Positions 18,804 through 28,632 of a stretch of DNA of 64,000 bases are shown piece after piece (the first letter of the stretch is position 1; each line of letters begins with the position of its first letter). Below the pieces are notes generated by a model. That model saw only the letters and a program-made list of their open reading frames with translations, did no database searches and had not been told where the DNA came from. The translations under genes were made by a program, and so were the position numbers. The stretch comes from Acidithiobacillus sp. AMEEHan. GTDB taxonomy: Bacteria > Pseudomonadota > Gammaproteobacteria > Acidithiobacillales > Acidithiobacillaceae. The DNA is taken from positions 543,501-607,500 of the forward strand of contig NZ_CP118747.1 in NCBI RefSeq assembly GCF_030996345.1, read 5' to 3'.

Positions 18804-18829
18804 GTGGGAAGAAGTGGGGCAAAGTGGTA
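18804..18829 (+). promoter_or_regulatory. Three MraZ-binding boxes
   Basis: GTGGGA (18804), GTGGGG (18814) and GTGGTA (18824) repeat every 10 bases with short AT- and G-rich spacers. This is the known MraZ operator pattern, direct TGGG repeats upstream of mraZ, which serves for self-repression and control of the dcw genes. The third box deviates in its last two positions. Confidence 0.8.
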
Positions 18830-18851
18830 AAAAACGGAGAGCCACCCGGTC

Positions 18852-19304
18852 ATGTTTCGCGGCACGCATTGTCATACTCTAGACAGCAAGGGACGTCTCA
18901 GCGTGCCGGCGCGCTTTCGTGACCAGCTCAACGCCCTGTGCGACGGGCAGATCGTGCTCACCATCAACCCCACCAACGAAGCTGCCGAGCGCTGCCTCTG
19001 GGCCTATCCCCTGCCCCGCTGGGAGGAAGTCGAACGGCAGGTAGCCGATCTTCCCAGCACCCAGGCCAGCACCCGCCGCTTCCAGCGCCTCTTCATCGGC
19101 CACTCGGAAGAACTCCGTCTCGACAATCAGTCCCGCATCCTCCTGTCCGCCAATCTGCGGCAATATGCGCAGATCGAGCGCGACGTCGTGCTAGTGGGGC
19201 AAGTCGGCAAGTTCGAGATCTGGGATGCAGAGCTCTGGCAGCAACAGCAGTCTCTGTCCCTTGACGAAGACCTGCTCGCCGGCCTTGGGGAGTTGCGGCT
19301 ATGA
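18852..19304 (+). CDS. mraZ: Transcriptional regulator MraZ
   Basis: A 150-residue protein of two SpoVT/AbrB-like halves. It begins MFRGTHCHTLDSKGRLSVPARFRD, with the DSKGRLSVP signature, and the second half has LRLDNQSRILLSANLR. MraZ represses its own promoter and the dcw operon by binding the TGGG repeats, which lie just upstream. The stop overlaps the rsmH start by ATGA. Length is normal. Confidence 0.95.
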   Translation: MFRGTHCHTLDSKGRLSVPARFRDQLNALCDGQIVLTINPTNEAAERCLWAYPLPRWEEVERQVADLPSTQASTRRFQRLFIGHSEELRLDNQSRILLSANLRQYAQIERDVVLVGQVGKFEIWDAELWQQQQSLSLDEDLLAGLGELRL

Positions 19305-20254
19305 GCGGCGCTCACCAGCCGGTACTGCCGAAGGAAGTGCTTGCGGCGCTGCAACCGGTCTGGCAGGCCCCAGGGCCGCGACGCCTGGTGGACGTCACCG
19401 GAGGACGGGGCGGCCACAGCGCCCTGCTCCTGGCACAACTGGAAGTCGATGATCGGCTCTGTATCTTCGATCGCGATCCGGCGGCCATTCAGTCGCTTGC
19501 CAAACGCTTTGCCGACGATCCGCGCGTGGATCTGGTGCAAGCACCCTTCGACGCCCTGGCGCAATTGCTGGTGGCACGCGGCTGGCTCGGACGGGTGGAC
19601 GCGATCCTCGCCGACCTGGGCGTATCATCGCCACAACTGGATGAGGCCGAGCGTGGCTTTAGTTTTTTGCGCGACGGTCCACTGGACATGCGCATGGACC
19701 CCAGTCAGGGGCTGTCTGCTGCCGAGTGGCTGGCGCAAGTGGAGTTTCGCGATTTGCGGCGCGTACTACAGGAGTATGGCGAGGAGCGGGCGGCAACGCG
19801 GATCGCCAAGGCGATCATCGCGCGACGCGCGGAAAGACCTCTGCTGCGCACGCGCGAGCTCGCGGAGCTGATCGCGGACCTGCTCCCCGTAGGCAAAGGC
19901 ATCCACCCCGCCACCCGCAGCTTCCAGGCGATTCGCATCCAGGTAAATGACGAACTCGGCCAACTGCAGCGTTTCCTGCCCCAGGCTTTGGTTGCCCTGC
20001 GCCCCGGTGGCAGACTGGCGATCATCAGCTTTCATTCCCTCGAAGACCGTCTGGTCAAGCATTTTTTCCGTGCGCAAGAAGCGCGTCCCGATCCTCGCCT
20101 GCCGTTGCGTGCGGCGGAGTTGCCCGCCCATCCGTGGGTGGAGATCAGCCCCGCCATACGCGCCCAAGAAGCCGAAATCGCTCACAACCCTCGTGCCCGC
20201 TCGGCGGTACTGCGTGCGGCGAGCAAGAATCCGGAGTTTCGCCATGCGTCGTAG
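19301..20254 (+). CDS. rsmH: 16S rRNA (cytosine-1402 N4) methyltransferase
   Basis: A 317-residue MraW/RsmH that methylates C1402 of 16S rRNA using SAM. HQPVLPKEVL at the start, the SAM site DVTGGRGGHSALLL, ADLGVSSPQLDEAERGFSF and LDMRMD are diagnostic. The later ATRSFQAIRIQVNDEL and IISFHSLEDRLVK are also intact. The SAM motif has VTGGRGGHS where DGTLGGGGHS-like sequences are common, a modest change. It overlaps mraZ by 4 bases and ftsL by 11 bases. Confidence 0.96.
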   Translation: MSGAHQPVLPKEVLAALQPVWQAPGPRRLVDVTGGRGGHSALLLAQLEVDDRLCIFDRDPAAIQSLAKRFADDPRVDLVQAPFDALAQLLVARGWLGRVDAILADLGVSSPQLDEAERGFSFLRDGPLDMRMDPSQGLSAAEWLAQVEFRDLRRVLQEYGEERAATRIAKAIIARRAERPLLRTRELAELIADLLPVGKGIHPATRSFQAIRIQVNDELGQLQRFLPQALVALRPGGRLAIISFHSLEDRLVKHFFRAQEARPDPRLPLRAAELPAHPWVEISPAIRAQEAEIAHNPRARSAVLRAASKNPEFRHAS

Positions 20255-20507
20255 TACGATCATTCTTGTCATCCTGATCACGCTGACCTTGTTTGGCATT
20301 GTCGCCGCCCGGGAAAGCAGCCGGGCGCAATTCATCCATCTGCAGGCACTGCAAAATCGTATCTTCAGCCTCAACAACCGTTGGGGGCAGTTGCAGCTGG
20401 AGCAGGCAACGTTGGCCTCCGATACTCGTGTTGGCGACATCGCCCACCAAAAGCTGGGGCTCGAGGCGCCGAAAAACAGCCAGATCATCATGGTGAAGTC
20501 ACAGTGA
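20244..20507 (+). CDS. ftsL: Cell division protein FtsL
   Basis: An 87-residue bitopic protein with one N-terminal membrane segment (STIILVILITLTLFGIVAA) and a periplasmic heptad-like coiled coil (FIHLQALQNRIFSLNNRW). It ends in a conserved LGLEAP stretch. FtsL joins FtsB and FtsQ to activate FtsWI at the septum. ATG 20244 lies inside the rsmH end. The stop overlaps the ftsI GTG (GTGA). Identity rests on position, length and topology, because FtsL sequences are poorly conserved. Confidence 0.9.
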   Translation: MRRSTIILVILITLTLFGIVAARESSRAQFIHLQALQNRIFSLNNRWGQLQLEQATLASDTRVGDIAHQKLGLEAPKNSQIIMVKSQ

Positions 20508-22246
20508 GCACGCTGGCACAAGCGCCCCTGCCGGTTTGGCGACCGCGTCTGATCTTCGGGATGCTGGGCGCTGGATTTTGCGCCATTCTCTACCAGTCCT
20601 GGCAGACCCAGGTGGAGCAGAGCGGTTTCCTGCGCGCCCAGGGTCAGCAGCGCTACCAGCGGCAACTGCCACTGCCAGCGCCAGCGCGCGGGGAGATCTT
20701 CGATCGCGATGGCCGAGCCCTGGCGTTGTCCGTGCCCAGCAGCACCCTCTGGGTAGACCCCAAGGTTTTTGCGCAACAGCAGGCGCGCTGGCCAGAGCTG
20801 GCCAAGGTCTTGGGAATATCGCCAGCAGAGATTGGTAAACGCCTGCAACACAGCGGTAGCGCCTTTGCCTATCTGCTTCGGCAGATCGACCCGCAACTGG
20901 CCGCACGGGCGCTCGCCTTGGGCATCCCCGGGCTGCATGAAATGCAGGAGTACCGACGCTTCTATCCCAGCGGGCAGATCACTGGTCCGTTGCTGGGTTT
21001 TACCAATATCGAAGGAGTTGGTAGTGAAGGCTTGGAACTGGCCTATGATCACGTCCTGCGCAGCCGAGCTGGCCAGCGCGAAGTTCTGCGCGACAATCAC
21101 GGCCACTTGCTGTCCAGCGCCCCGGAACATATCAGCCACTCCGGCCAGCCCCTGACCCTGACGATCGATCGCCGCCTGCAGTATGCCGCCTACACGGCGC
21201 TGGCGGCTGCCGTGCAGCGTTTTGCCGCGCGCTCCGGCTCAGCCGTCCTCCTCGATGCCCACAGTGGTGCCATACTGGCAATGGTCAACTATCCGGCGAG
21301 CAATCCCAACGATCGGGAGCACTATGATCCCGCCGGTGCCACGGATCGCGCCATCACCCATACCTTCGAACCCGGGTCCGTAATGAAACCCTTTGCCGTT
21401 GCCGCCGCTCTGGATAGCGGCAGTATTCAGGCCACTAGCCACTTCGATGTGAATACCAACTGCTTTCGTGTCGCCAATTATTGCATTCAGGACGACGCCC
21501 GGCACGGCACCCTCGACATCGGCCAAATTCTCAAATACTCCAGCAACATCGGTGCAGCAAAGATTGCGCTGCGTACCCCGGCGCCAGATCTCTATGGCTT
21601 GCTCAGCCGCGCTGGGTTCGGGCAATCCGTGGGCTTGGGGTTGCCCGGCGAGAGCGCGGGCCGCCTGCCTGCCGATCAACAATGGGGACCAGCAGCGCAT
21701 GCCGCGATCGCCTACGGCTATGGCATCTCGGTGAATACCCTGCAACTGGCCGCGGCCTATGCGGCAATCGCCAATGATGGCGTCTACGTCACACCGCATT
21801 TGCTGTTGGGACAGCGAAGCAACGAGCGGCAGGTAATGTCGGCCAGCACCGCCGCCGATCTGCGCAAGTGGCTGGCCGGGGTCGTCGCCCCGGGGGGTAC
21901 CGGCTTTCTCGCGGCCATCCCCGGCTACACGGTAGCCGGAAAGACCGGCACGGCGGCCATGGCCAACGGCAAGGGTGGTTTTCACCGGCATCAGGTCAAT
22001 ACCAGCTTCGTCGGCTTTGCGCCGGCGCAGAATCCGCGCTTCGTCATGGCCGTGACAGTGCGTGATCCTACCCAAGGGTGGCGCTATGGCGGTGTCGTCG
22101 CGGCACCCGTCTTTCGCAGCACCATGAGCGTGGCCTTGCGCAACGCCGGCATTCCGCCCCAGGGAGGGACTGCCCAGGCCATTCGCCCACGGAGCCTTGC
22201 CGAACAGCAGCGCTGGGCAGAAGGAGCGGGTGATGTCCAACATTGA
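20504..22246 (+). CDS. ftsI: Septal peptidoglycan transpeptidase FtsI (PBP3)
   Basis: A 580-residue class B penicillin-binding protein. A short cytoplasmic N-terminus and a membrane anchor (RLIFGMLGAGFCAILY) precede the pedestal domain (APARGEIFDRDGRALA). The transpeptidase domain has SVMK with catalytic Ser 292, YSSNIG as the SxN motif and AGKTGTA as the KTG motif. I use GTG 20504, overlapping the ftsL stop; the longer open frame runs through ftsL. The last 14 bases overlap murE. It crosslinks septal peptidoglycan with FtsW. Confidence 0.96.
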   Translation: MSTLAQAPLPVWRPRLIFGMLGAGFCAILYQSWQTQVEQSGFLRAQGQQRYQRQLPLPAPARGEIFDRDGRALALSVPSSTLWVDPKVFAQQQARWPELAKVLGISPAEIGKRLQHSGSAFAYLLRQIDPQLAARALALGIPGLHEMQEYRRFYPSGQITGPLLGFTNIEGVGSEGLELAYDHVLRSRAGQREVLRDNHGHLLSSAPEHISHSGQPLTLTIDRRLQYAAYTALAAAVQRFAARSGSAVLLDAHSGAILAMVNYPASNPNDREHYDPAGATDRAITHTFEPGSVMKPFAVAAALDSGSIQATSHFDVNTNCFRVANYCIQDDARHGTLDIGQILKYSSNIGAAKIALRTPAPDLYGLLSRAGFGQSVGLGLPGESAGRLPADQQWGPAAHAAIAYGYGISVNTLQLAAAYAAIANDGVYVTPHLLLGQRSNERQVMSASTAADLRKWLAGVVAPGGTGFLAAIPGYTVAGKTGTAAMANGKGGFHRHQVNTSFVGFAPAQNPRFVMAVTVRDPTQGWRYGGVVAAPVFRSTMSVALRNAGIPPQGGTAQAIRPRSLAEQQRWAEGAGDVQH

Positions 22247-23675
22247 CACCCTCGACCAGCTCCTCCCGGAATTGCAGCCTGCACGAGCCATTCCGATTAC
22301 CGGCATCGACAGCGACAGCCGCCGCCTGCGCGATGGTGGGCTCTTTGTCGCCCTGAACACGCGCCATGGATCCGCTGCGCATTTTCTGCCCGATGCCTGG
22401 CAGGCGGGTGCCGTCGCTGCCATCGTCGAAGCGGAGCAGGAAGGGTTTACAGCAACCGACGCCGGTCCGGTATGGTCGCGCCCCGATGCCCGCGCGCTCC
22501 TGGGGCTGGCCTTGCGCCGCCACCACCGCTGGGATGCGGACGCAAGCCCCCAGCTCATCGGGGTGACCGGGACCAATGGCAAGAGTAGTGTGACACGGCT
22601 GATCGCCCAACTGGCGCCGGCGCCGGCACAGATCATCGGCACCCTCGGCCATGGGCCGGTGGATGCGCTGCAGGCACTGCCCAACACCACCCCCGAGGCG
22701 GTCGAGTTGTGGCGCCTGCTGGTCGCAGCACGTGCCGCCGGGGCGCAGACGGTCAGTATGGAAGTCTCCTCCCACGCCCTTGCCCTGGGGCGGGTGGCCG
22801 CGGTCCCCTTCCACGTCGCCGTCTTCACCAACCTCACCCAGGATCACCTCGACTTTCACGGCGACATGGCCAGCTATGGCGCGGCCAAGGCGCAGCTCTT
22901 TCAGATGCCGGAACTGCAATATGCCATCCTCAACGCCAATGATCCCTTCACTGAGCAACTGCGACAAAAAATTGCCGCGCGGGTCGAGATTCTGGACTAT
23001 GGATTCGGCGCGGGTGCCATTGCCGTGCGCGACTACCATCCGGGTGCCAGCGGTACGCTGCTGGAGCTGGATACGCCCCAGGGCAGACGTCGGCTGCGCA
23101 GTCCTCTGCTCGGGCGCAGCAACACCTACAATCTGCTGGCGGCACTGGCCTGCGCGACGGCCCTCGGCTGGGAGCTCGATGACGAGCAGATTGCCCGCCT
23201 CGACCTGCCGGCCGGACGCTACCAGTGTCTGCCGGCAGTGCCAGGCAAGGGACGGGTGATGATCGACTACGCCCATACCCCCGATGCCCTGGATGCCGTC
23301 CTGCAAGACCTGCGTGCTATCGCCAAAGGGAAGATCACGGTGGTCTTTGGTTGCGGCGGTGACCGCGACCGCGGCAAGCGGTCGCAGATGGGCGCCATCG
23401 CCGCGCGTCTGGCGGATCGGGTGATCGTCACCGACGACAACCCACGCAGGGAAGACCCGGAGCAGATCACCACCGAGATTCTGGCCGGGATCCCGGCCGG
23501 TCGGGCGGTCGTAGAACATGATCGGGCGCGCGCCATCCGGCTGGCCATCGCCGAAGCGCAGCCCGGCGACTGGGTGCTGATCGCCGGGAAAGGCCACGAA
23601 AGCTATCAGGATCGCGGCGGGCAGAAACAGCCCTTTGCGGACGCACAGCACGCAGAGGAGGCATTACGCCAATGA
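22233..23675 (+). CDS. murE: UDP-MurNAc-tripeptide synthetase (meso-DAP adding)
   Basis: A 480-residue Mur ligase that adds the third residue to the peptidoglycan stem. GVTGTNGKSSVT is the ATP loop, and EVSSHAL and NLTQDHLDFHG are family blocks. The DNPR motif (residues 402-405) predicts meso-diaminopimelate rather than lysine. ATG 22233 sits after AAGGAGCGGG and overlaps ftsI by 14 bases. It ends with an ATGA overlap into murF. GSSVTR replaces the more common GKTTT pattern, but SSV is seen in some MurE proteins. Confidence 0.96.
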   Translation: MSNIDTLDQLLPELQPARAIPITGIDSDSRRLRDGGLFVALNTRHGSAAHFLPDAWQAGAVAAIVEAEQEGFTATDAGPVWSRPDARALLGLALRRHHRWDADASPQLIGVTGTNGKSSVTRLIAQLAPAPAQIIGTLGHGPVDALQALPNTTPEAVELWRLLVAARAAGAQTVSMEVSSHALALGRVAAVPFHVAVFTNLTQDHLDFHGDMASYGAAKAQLFQMPELQYAILNANDPFTEQLRQKIAARVEILDYGFGAGAIAVRDYHPGASGTLLELDTPQGRRRLRSPLLGRSNTYNLLAALACATALGWELDDEQIARLDLPAGRYQCLPAVPGKGRVMIDYAHTPDALDAVLQDLRAIAKGKITVVFGCGGDRDRGKRSQMGAIAARLADRVIVTDDNPRREDPEQITTEILAGIPAGRAVVEHDRARAIRLAIAEAQPGDWVLIAGKGHESYQDRGGQKQPFADAQHAEEALRQ

Positions 23676-25021
23676 TCGAGCTGAGTCTCCGGGAAGTCGC
23701 CAAGATCTGTCGCGGGAAAGTCCTTCCCGGTAGCCCGGCAGAGCTGCGCATTCGCGGGCTCAGCACCGATAGTCGCAGCACGCCAGCCGATTCGCTTTTC
23801 GTTGCGCTCTCCGGACCGCATTTCGATGCCCATGACTTTGTCGGCCAGGCACGCAGCAACGGTGCAGCGGCAGTACTCGTCAGCAGGGCGGTAGCCGAGC
23901 CCGGGGTCCTGGTCCCCGATACCCTGCAGGCGTTGCAAGACCTGGCCGCTGCCTGGCGCCAAGCTTGTCCTGCCAAGATCATCGGCGTCACCGGCTCCTG
24001 CGGTAAGACCACCGTCAAGGAAATCCTGGCGGCAATCCTGCAGGAGACCGGACCGGGCATCGCCACCCAGGGCAATCTCAACAACCACATCGGCGTGCCC
24101 TTGACTCTGGCGCGTCTCCGTCCGACGGATCGCTATGCGGTGGTGGAAATGGGCATGAACCACGCCGGCGAAATTCGGGCATTGAGCCGTATTGCGGCAC
24201 CCGACCTGGCGATCATCAACAATGCCGGCACGGCGCACCTGGAAAATCTGGGGACGGTGGAGGCCATTGCCGCGGCCAAGGGAGAAATCCTCGAAGGATT
24301 GGGCGCCCATGGCATCGCCGTGCTCAACGCTGATGACCGCTTTTGTGCGGACTGGGCGGCCCAAGCACCGGGTGAAGTTTGGCGTTTCAGCCTGGAAGAC
24401 CAGCCAGCGCGTGTGCGCGGCAGCTGGCGGGCGAGTGCGACGGGCGGGGAGATGCAGGTACGGGCGCCGCAGGGAAGCTTTGACCTGCAAATCCCCCTGC
24501 CTGGCCGGCATAACGGTGCCAATGTCCTGGCGGCGGTCACCGCGGCCCTGGCTCTCGACACTCCCATCGCCGCGATCGTGCGTAGCGTCGCCCAGCTGCG
24601 TGGCGTCTCCGGACGCCTGCAGTGGGTCGCGGGGCGGCAGGGCAGCCGTCTCCTGGACGATAGCTATAATGCGAACCCGGCGAGCCTGGAGGCGGCGATG
24701 CAGGTGCTGGCGCAACAGCCGGGCCGACGTTTTCTGGTGTTGGGGGATATGGCTGAACTGGGCCCGGAGGCACGCAGTTATCACGCCCAGGCAGGGAAAC
24801 GTCTGCGGGAGTTGGGCATCGACGGGCTCTTTGCCACCGGTCCCCTGAGCGCGGCAGCGGTGGACGCCTTCGGCAGCGGCGCCAGCCACTTTGCCGATAT
24901 CGGCGCCCTCGTTGCCGCCCTGCAGCCACGACTGGCGAGCGACGTCACGGTGCTGGTGAAGGGTTCTCGTGCCGCCCATATGGAACGGGCGGTCGCTGCC
25001 CTGCGGCAGGAGGCTAGCTGA
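23672..25021 (+). CDS. murF: UDP-MurNAc-tripeptide D-Ala-D-Ala ligase
   Basis: A 449-residue MurF that attaches D-alanyl-D-alanine to complete the pentapeptide precursor. GVTGSCGKTTVKE is the ATP loop. EMGMNHAGEI and INNAGTAHLENLG are family blocks, and DDSYNANPASLEAA is the diagnostic C-terminal motif. It overlaps murE by ATGA and ends directly before the mraY start codon. Length is normal and no defects are seen. Confidence 0.97.
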   Translation: MIELSLREVAKICRGKVLPGSPAELRIRGLSTDSRSTPADSLFVALSGPHFDAHDFVGQARSNGAAAVLVSRAVAEPGVLVPDTLQALQDLAAAWRQACPAKIIGVTGSCGKTTVKEILAAILQETGPGIATQGNLNNHIGVPLTLARLRPTDRYAVVEMGMNHAGEIRALSRIAAPDLAIINNAGTAHLENLGTVEAIAAAKGEILEGLGAHGIAVLNADDRFCADWAAQAPGEVWRFSLEDQPARVRGSWRASATGGEMQVRAPQGSFDLQIPLPGRHNGANVLAAVTAALALDTPIAAIVRSVAQLRGVSGRLQWVAGRQGSRLLDDSYNANPASLEAAMQVLAQQPGRRFLVLGDMAELGPEARSYHAQAGKRLRELGIDGLFATGPLSAAAVDAFGSGASHFADIGALVAALQPRLASDVTVLVKGSRAAHMERAVAALRQEAS

Positions 25022-26104
25022 ATGCTCTACTATCTTCTGCTCCAGCTACAGAGTGTCTACCACGGCTTTCACGTCTTCTCTTACCTGACCCTGCGCGGGG
25101 TCCTGAGCATCCTCACCGCCCTGGTCTTATCTCTGGGTCTGGGCCCCATCGTCATTTCCCGTCTGCGCCAGTACAAAATCGGACAGATGGTGCGCAGTGA
25201 TGGACCGGAGAGCCATCTGAGCAAGCAGGGCACCCCGACTATGGGCGGCGCCCTGATTCTGCTGGTCGTGCTCTTGACCACTCTGCTCTGGTCCGATCTC
25301 GGCAACCCCATGGTATGGATCGCCATGCTGACGACCCTTGCTTTTGGCACTGTGGGTTTCATCGATGATTGGCGCAAATTGCGCCGGAAGAACAGCAAGG
25401 GACTTTCAGCCCGCGGCAAATATGGCTTACAGTCGCTTTTCGCCATCGCCGCCGCCACCGCCCTGTACATCTGGGGCCAGGGGAGCGTACCCCACAGCCT
25501 GATCGTGCCTTTCGTCCCGCATGTGCTGATTCCGCTGGGCATCGGCTTCATCGTCTTCAGCTACTTCGTCATCGTCGGCACCTCCAATGCCGTCAACCTC
25601 ACCGATGGTCTCGACGGTCTCGCCATTGTGCCCACCGTGATGGTGGCTGGGGCGCTGGGCATCTTCAGTTATGTGGCAGGCAATGCCGTCTTTGCCAATT
25701 ATTTGGAGGTTCCCTTCGTCCCTGGCGCGGGCCAGTTGATCATCTTCTGTGGCGCCTTGGTCGGCGCGGGGCTGGGTTTTCTGTGGTTCAACACCTACCC
25801 CGCCGAGGTTTTCATGGGCGATACCGGCGCCCTGGCCCTGGGCGCGGCCCTGGCCATTGTCGCCATCGTCGCCCGGCAGGAGCTGGTGCTGGTGATCATG
25901 GGTGGAGTCTTCGTGGTCGAGACTCTCTCCGTGATGATCCAGGTCACATCCTTCCGCCTGACCGGCAAACGCGTTTTCCGCATGGCTCCCTTGCATCATC
26001 ACTACGAAAAGAAAGGATGGCCGGAACCACGGGTGGCAGTGCGTTTTTGGATCATTACCGTGATCCTGGTCTTGATTGGCCTTTCGAGCCTGAAAATCCG
26101 ATGA
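25022..26104 (+). CDS. mraY: Phospho-MurNAc-pentapeptide transferase MraY
   Basis: A 360-residue polytopic enzyme that makes lipid I from UDP-MurNAc-pentapeptide and undecaprenyl phosphate. About ten membrane segments are visible. The loop motifs [16 protein letters not shown] (metal binding), [13 protein letters not shown] and the C-terminal [12 protein letters not shown] are intact. It starts right after the murF stop and ends with an ATGA overlap into murD. Confidence 0.97.
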   Translation: MLYYLLLQLQSVYHGFHVFSYLTLRGVLSILTALVLSLGLGPIVISRLRQYKIGQMVRSDGPESHLSKQGTPTMGGALILLVVLLTTLLWSDLGNPMVWIAMLTTLAFGTVGFIDDWRKLRRKNSKGLSARGKYGLQSLFAIAAATALYIWGQGSVPHSLIVPFVPHVLIPLGIGFIVFSYFVIVGTSNAVNLTDGLDGLAIVPTVMVAGALGIFSYVAGNAVFANYLEVPFVPGAGQLIIFCGALVGAGLGFLWFNTYPAEVFMGDTGALALGAALAIVAIVARQELVLVIMGGVFVVETLSVMIQVTSFRLTGKRVFRMAPLHHHYEKKGWPEPRVAVRFWIITVILVLIGLSSLKIR

Positions 26105-27458
26105 AGAAGATCGACTGGCGAGAACGCAGGGTGGCAATAGCCGGAGCCGGCAAGACCGGAGAGTCCCTGTTGCGCTTTGCCTTGGCACGGGGGGCCCAGT
26201 GCTCTTTGTGGGATACCCGTGCAACACTGGACGCCCAAGCCTGGCGGGAACGCTATCCGGGAGTCCATATCCATTTTGGCGACTGGCCAGAGGATGCCTT
26301 TTTGCCTTATGAGCGCGTGCTGTGCAGCCCGGGACTGTCGCCCATGACGCCGGCCCTGGCGGCTGCGCGGCGCGCGGGGATTCCGCTCTGGGGCGACATC
26401 GAACTCTTCGCCCAATGCGCAGAGGCGCCCGTCATTGCCATCACCGGCAGCAATGGCAAGAGCACCGTCACCACCCTGGTCGGCGAGATGGCGCAAGCGG
26501 CGGGGCTGCAGGTGGCGGTGGGGGGCAATCTCGGGACGCCGGCGTTGGACCTGCTGGCGGAGGAAGGAGATCCGGAACCCGAGCTCTACGTCCTCGAGTT
26601 GTCCAGCTTCCAACTGGAATACTGTGAGAGCCTGCGCCCACGCGCCGCGACCATCCTCAATATCAGCCCTGATCATCTCGACTGGCATGGCGATTTCGCC
26701 AGCTATGTCGCTGCTAAATGGCGCATCGCCCGGTGCATGGGCGCTGGGGACACCCTGGTGCTGCCCAGTCAGGATGCGGAGCTGCAAACGCCTCCCCCAA
26801 CCTTTCTTCGGAGCTCTCATTACGCCGCTTCGGCCCCGGTGCCGTAGGCGAGATCGTCGACGCGCAAATCGTCATCGATGGCAAGATGCTCCTGCCCGTC
26901 AGTGCGCTCCGTATTCCCGGACTCCATAATCAGGAGAACGCCTTAGCGGCGGCACTTCTGGCACAGGCGGCGGGGATTCCGCAGACGGCCATCCGGCAGG
27001 CTCTGCAGAATTTCACCGGTCTGCCGCATCGTTTGCAGTGGGTAGCATCGGTAGATGGGGTCGATTATTTCGATGATTCCAAGGGTACCAATCTCGGCGC
27101 GAGCCTGCGTGCCATCGAGGCGCTCGCCGGACCACTGGTGTTGATTCTGGGAGGCGACGCCAAGGGTGCTGACCTTACGCCACTGGCTGCGGCCTGCGTC
27201 GGGCAGCGCGGCGCCGTGCTTCTGGGCACGGCAGAAGAGGAACTGGCGGGAATCCTCGCTGGCAAGCTGCCCATCCGCCGTACCGGAAGAGGCGGCATGC
27301 AAGAATGCGTGCGTCAGGCCGCGGCCCTCGCCCGATCTGGCGATCAAGTACTGCTCTCCCCTGCCTGTGCCAGCCTCGACATGTTCCAGGACTATCATGA
27401 CCGCGGACAGCAATTTGCCGCTGCCGTCCATGCCCTGGCCGGAGCTGCCCATGCGTAG
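26101..27458 (+). CDS. murD: UDP-MurNAc-L-Ala D-Glu ligase, frameshifted (one base missing in C run)
   Basis: MurD adds D-glutamate to UDP-MurNAc-L-alanine. The first frame (from ATG 26101) carries [21 protein letters not shown] and [11 protein letters not shown] but runs into a stop at 26845-26847. The C-terminal domain, with [40 protein letters not shown] and [15 protein letters not shown], continues one frame over to 27458. Adding one C to the five-C run at 26794-26798 gives a continuous protein of about 452 residues, normal for MurD. No other murD is in the window and the gene is essential. A sequencing error is therefore likelier than a real mutation; programmed frameshifting is the other option. 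Confidence 0.88.
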
Positions 27459-28632
27459 GCCCAATTGGTGGTTGGCGGAAAACGGCAAGGCCGATACGTT
27501 GCTGTGGTGGATCCTGATCATCCTGATCTGTTTTGGCTTGGTAATGGTCTATTCCGCTAGCGCTCCGGTCGCCCAACAGGAAACCGGCAACCCCCTCTTT
27601 TTTGCCGAGCGACAGGTGCTCTACGCCATCCTCGGACTCGCAGGGATGTACTACATCAGCCGCATCGAGCTGGAATTCTGGGAACGAATGACCTTTCCGC
27701 TCATGGGCATCTCTCTCATCGCTCTTCTGATCGTCTTTGTGCCGATCATCGGCGTGGGAGTGAATGGCTCGCACCGCTGGATCAATTTTCTCATCGTCCG
27801 CCTGCAACCCTCAGAGCTACTGAAGTTTGCCTTGCTCCTGTTCATGGCCCGCTATGTGGTGCGGAAAGGAGCGTTGCTCGGCAGCTTCAAGGACGGTCTG
27901 TGGCCAATCTTCATCCTGCTTTTCATTTTGGGCGTGCTGCTACTTTTGCAGCCCGACTTTGGCTCCTTTTTCATGGTCGTGGCGATCACTGGCACATTAC
28001 TTTTCCTGGGTGGGTTGCCGATGCGCTACGTGCTCATTGCCGGCATCGCCTCCGGTACGGCTCTGGGGGTACTTGCCGTATCCGCTCCCTATCGCCTTGC
28101 CCGCATCACCTCTTTTTCCAACCCCTGGGCCGATCCCTACGGTAGCGGCTTTCAATTGGTGCAATCGCTGATCGCCTTCGGTCGCGGCGGTGTGTTTGGG
28201 GTGGGACTGGGCAACGGCATCATGAAGTATTTCTACCTGCCGGAGTCCTACACCGACTTCATTCCGGCGGTGATCGGCGAAGAACTGGGCATGATCGGTA
28301 TCTGGGCCCTGATCCTCCTCTATGCGGTGGCCTGTTGGCGCATCTATCGCATTGGCCGCCGCGCCGCGGCCGCCGGTGACGCCTTTTATGCCCTGTTCTG
28401 TTACGGCACCCTGGTCTGGTTTGGGGGCGAGGCAGTGATGTCCATGGGCGTCAACTTGGGGGCCCTGCCGACCAAAGGCTTTGCCCTGCCTCTGATCAGT
28501 TATGGCGGCAGCGCCCTGGTTTTCCTCTGCGCCACCCTGGGGGTGGTGCTCGCGGTAAGCCGTCGCTATCCGCCGCTTGCCAAACAGGCGAAGGTGCAGC
28601 AGGCAAAGGCAGAGGAGGTGGCGCATGGCTAG
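27451..28632 (+). CDS. ftsW: Septal peptidoglycan glycosyltransferase FtsW
   Basis: A 393-residue SEDS-family polymerase with about ten membrane segments. It works with FtsI to polymerise lipid II at the septum. MVYSAS, GSHRWI, PSELLKFALLLFMA, ARITSFSNPWADPYGSGFQ and EELGMIG match the family, as does the end LPLISYGGSALV. ATG 27451 overlaps the murD end by 8 bases; the in-frame ATG at 27430 is also possible. It overlaps murG by 8 bases. Confidence 0.94.
   Translation: MRRPNWWLAENGKADTLLWWILIILICFGLVMVYSASAPVAQQETGNPLFFAERQVLYAILGLAGMYYISRIELEFWERMTFPLMGISLIALLIVFVPIIGVGVNGSHRWINFLIVRLQPSELLKFALLLFMARYVVRKGALLGSFKDGLWPIFILLFILGVLLLLQPDFGSFFMVVAITGTLLFLGGLPMRYVLIAGIASGTALGVLAVSAPYRLARITSFSNPWADPYGSGFQLVQSLIAFGRGGVFGVGLGNGIMKYFYLPESYTDFIPAVIGEELGMIGIWALILLYAVACWRIYRIGRRAAAAGDAFYALFCYGTLVWFGGEAVMSMGVNLGALPTKGFALPLISYGGSALVFLCATLGVVLAVSRRYPPLAKQAKVQQAKAEEVAHG

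Noticed and set aside
19766-21139. Minus-strand open frame of about 457 codons across rsmH, ftsL and ftsI
   Set aside because: All three plus-strand genes are certain; this frame is a mirror of them.
22068-23651. Antisense open frame of about 527 codons opposite murE and the end of ftsI
   Set aside because: It is a by-product of GC-rich third positions; the plus strand holds murE with all motifs, and the antisense sequence resembles no family.
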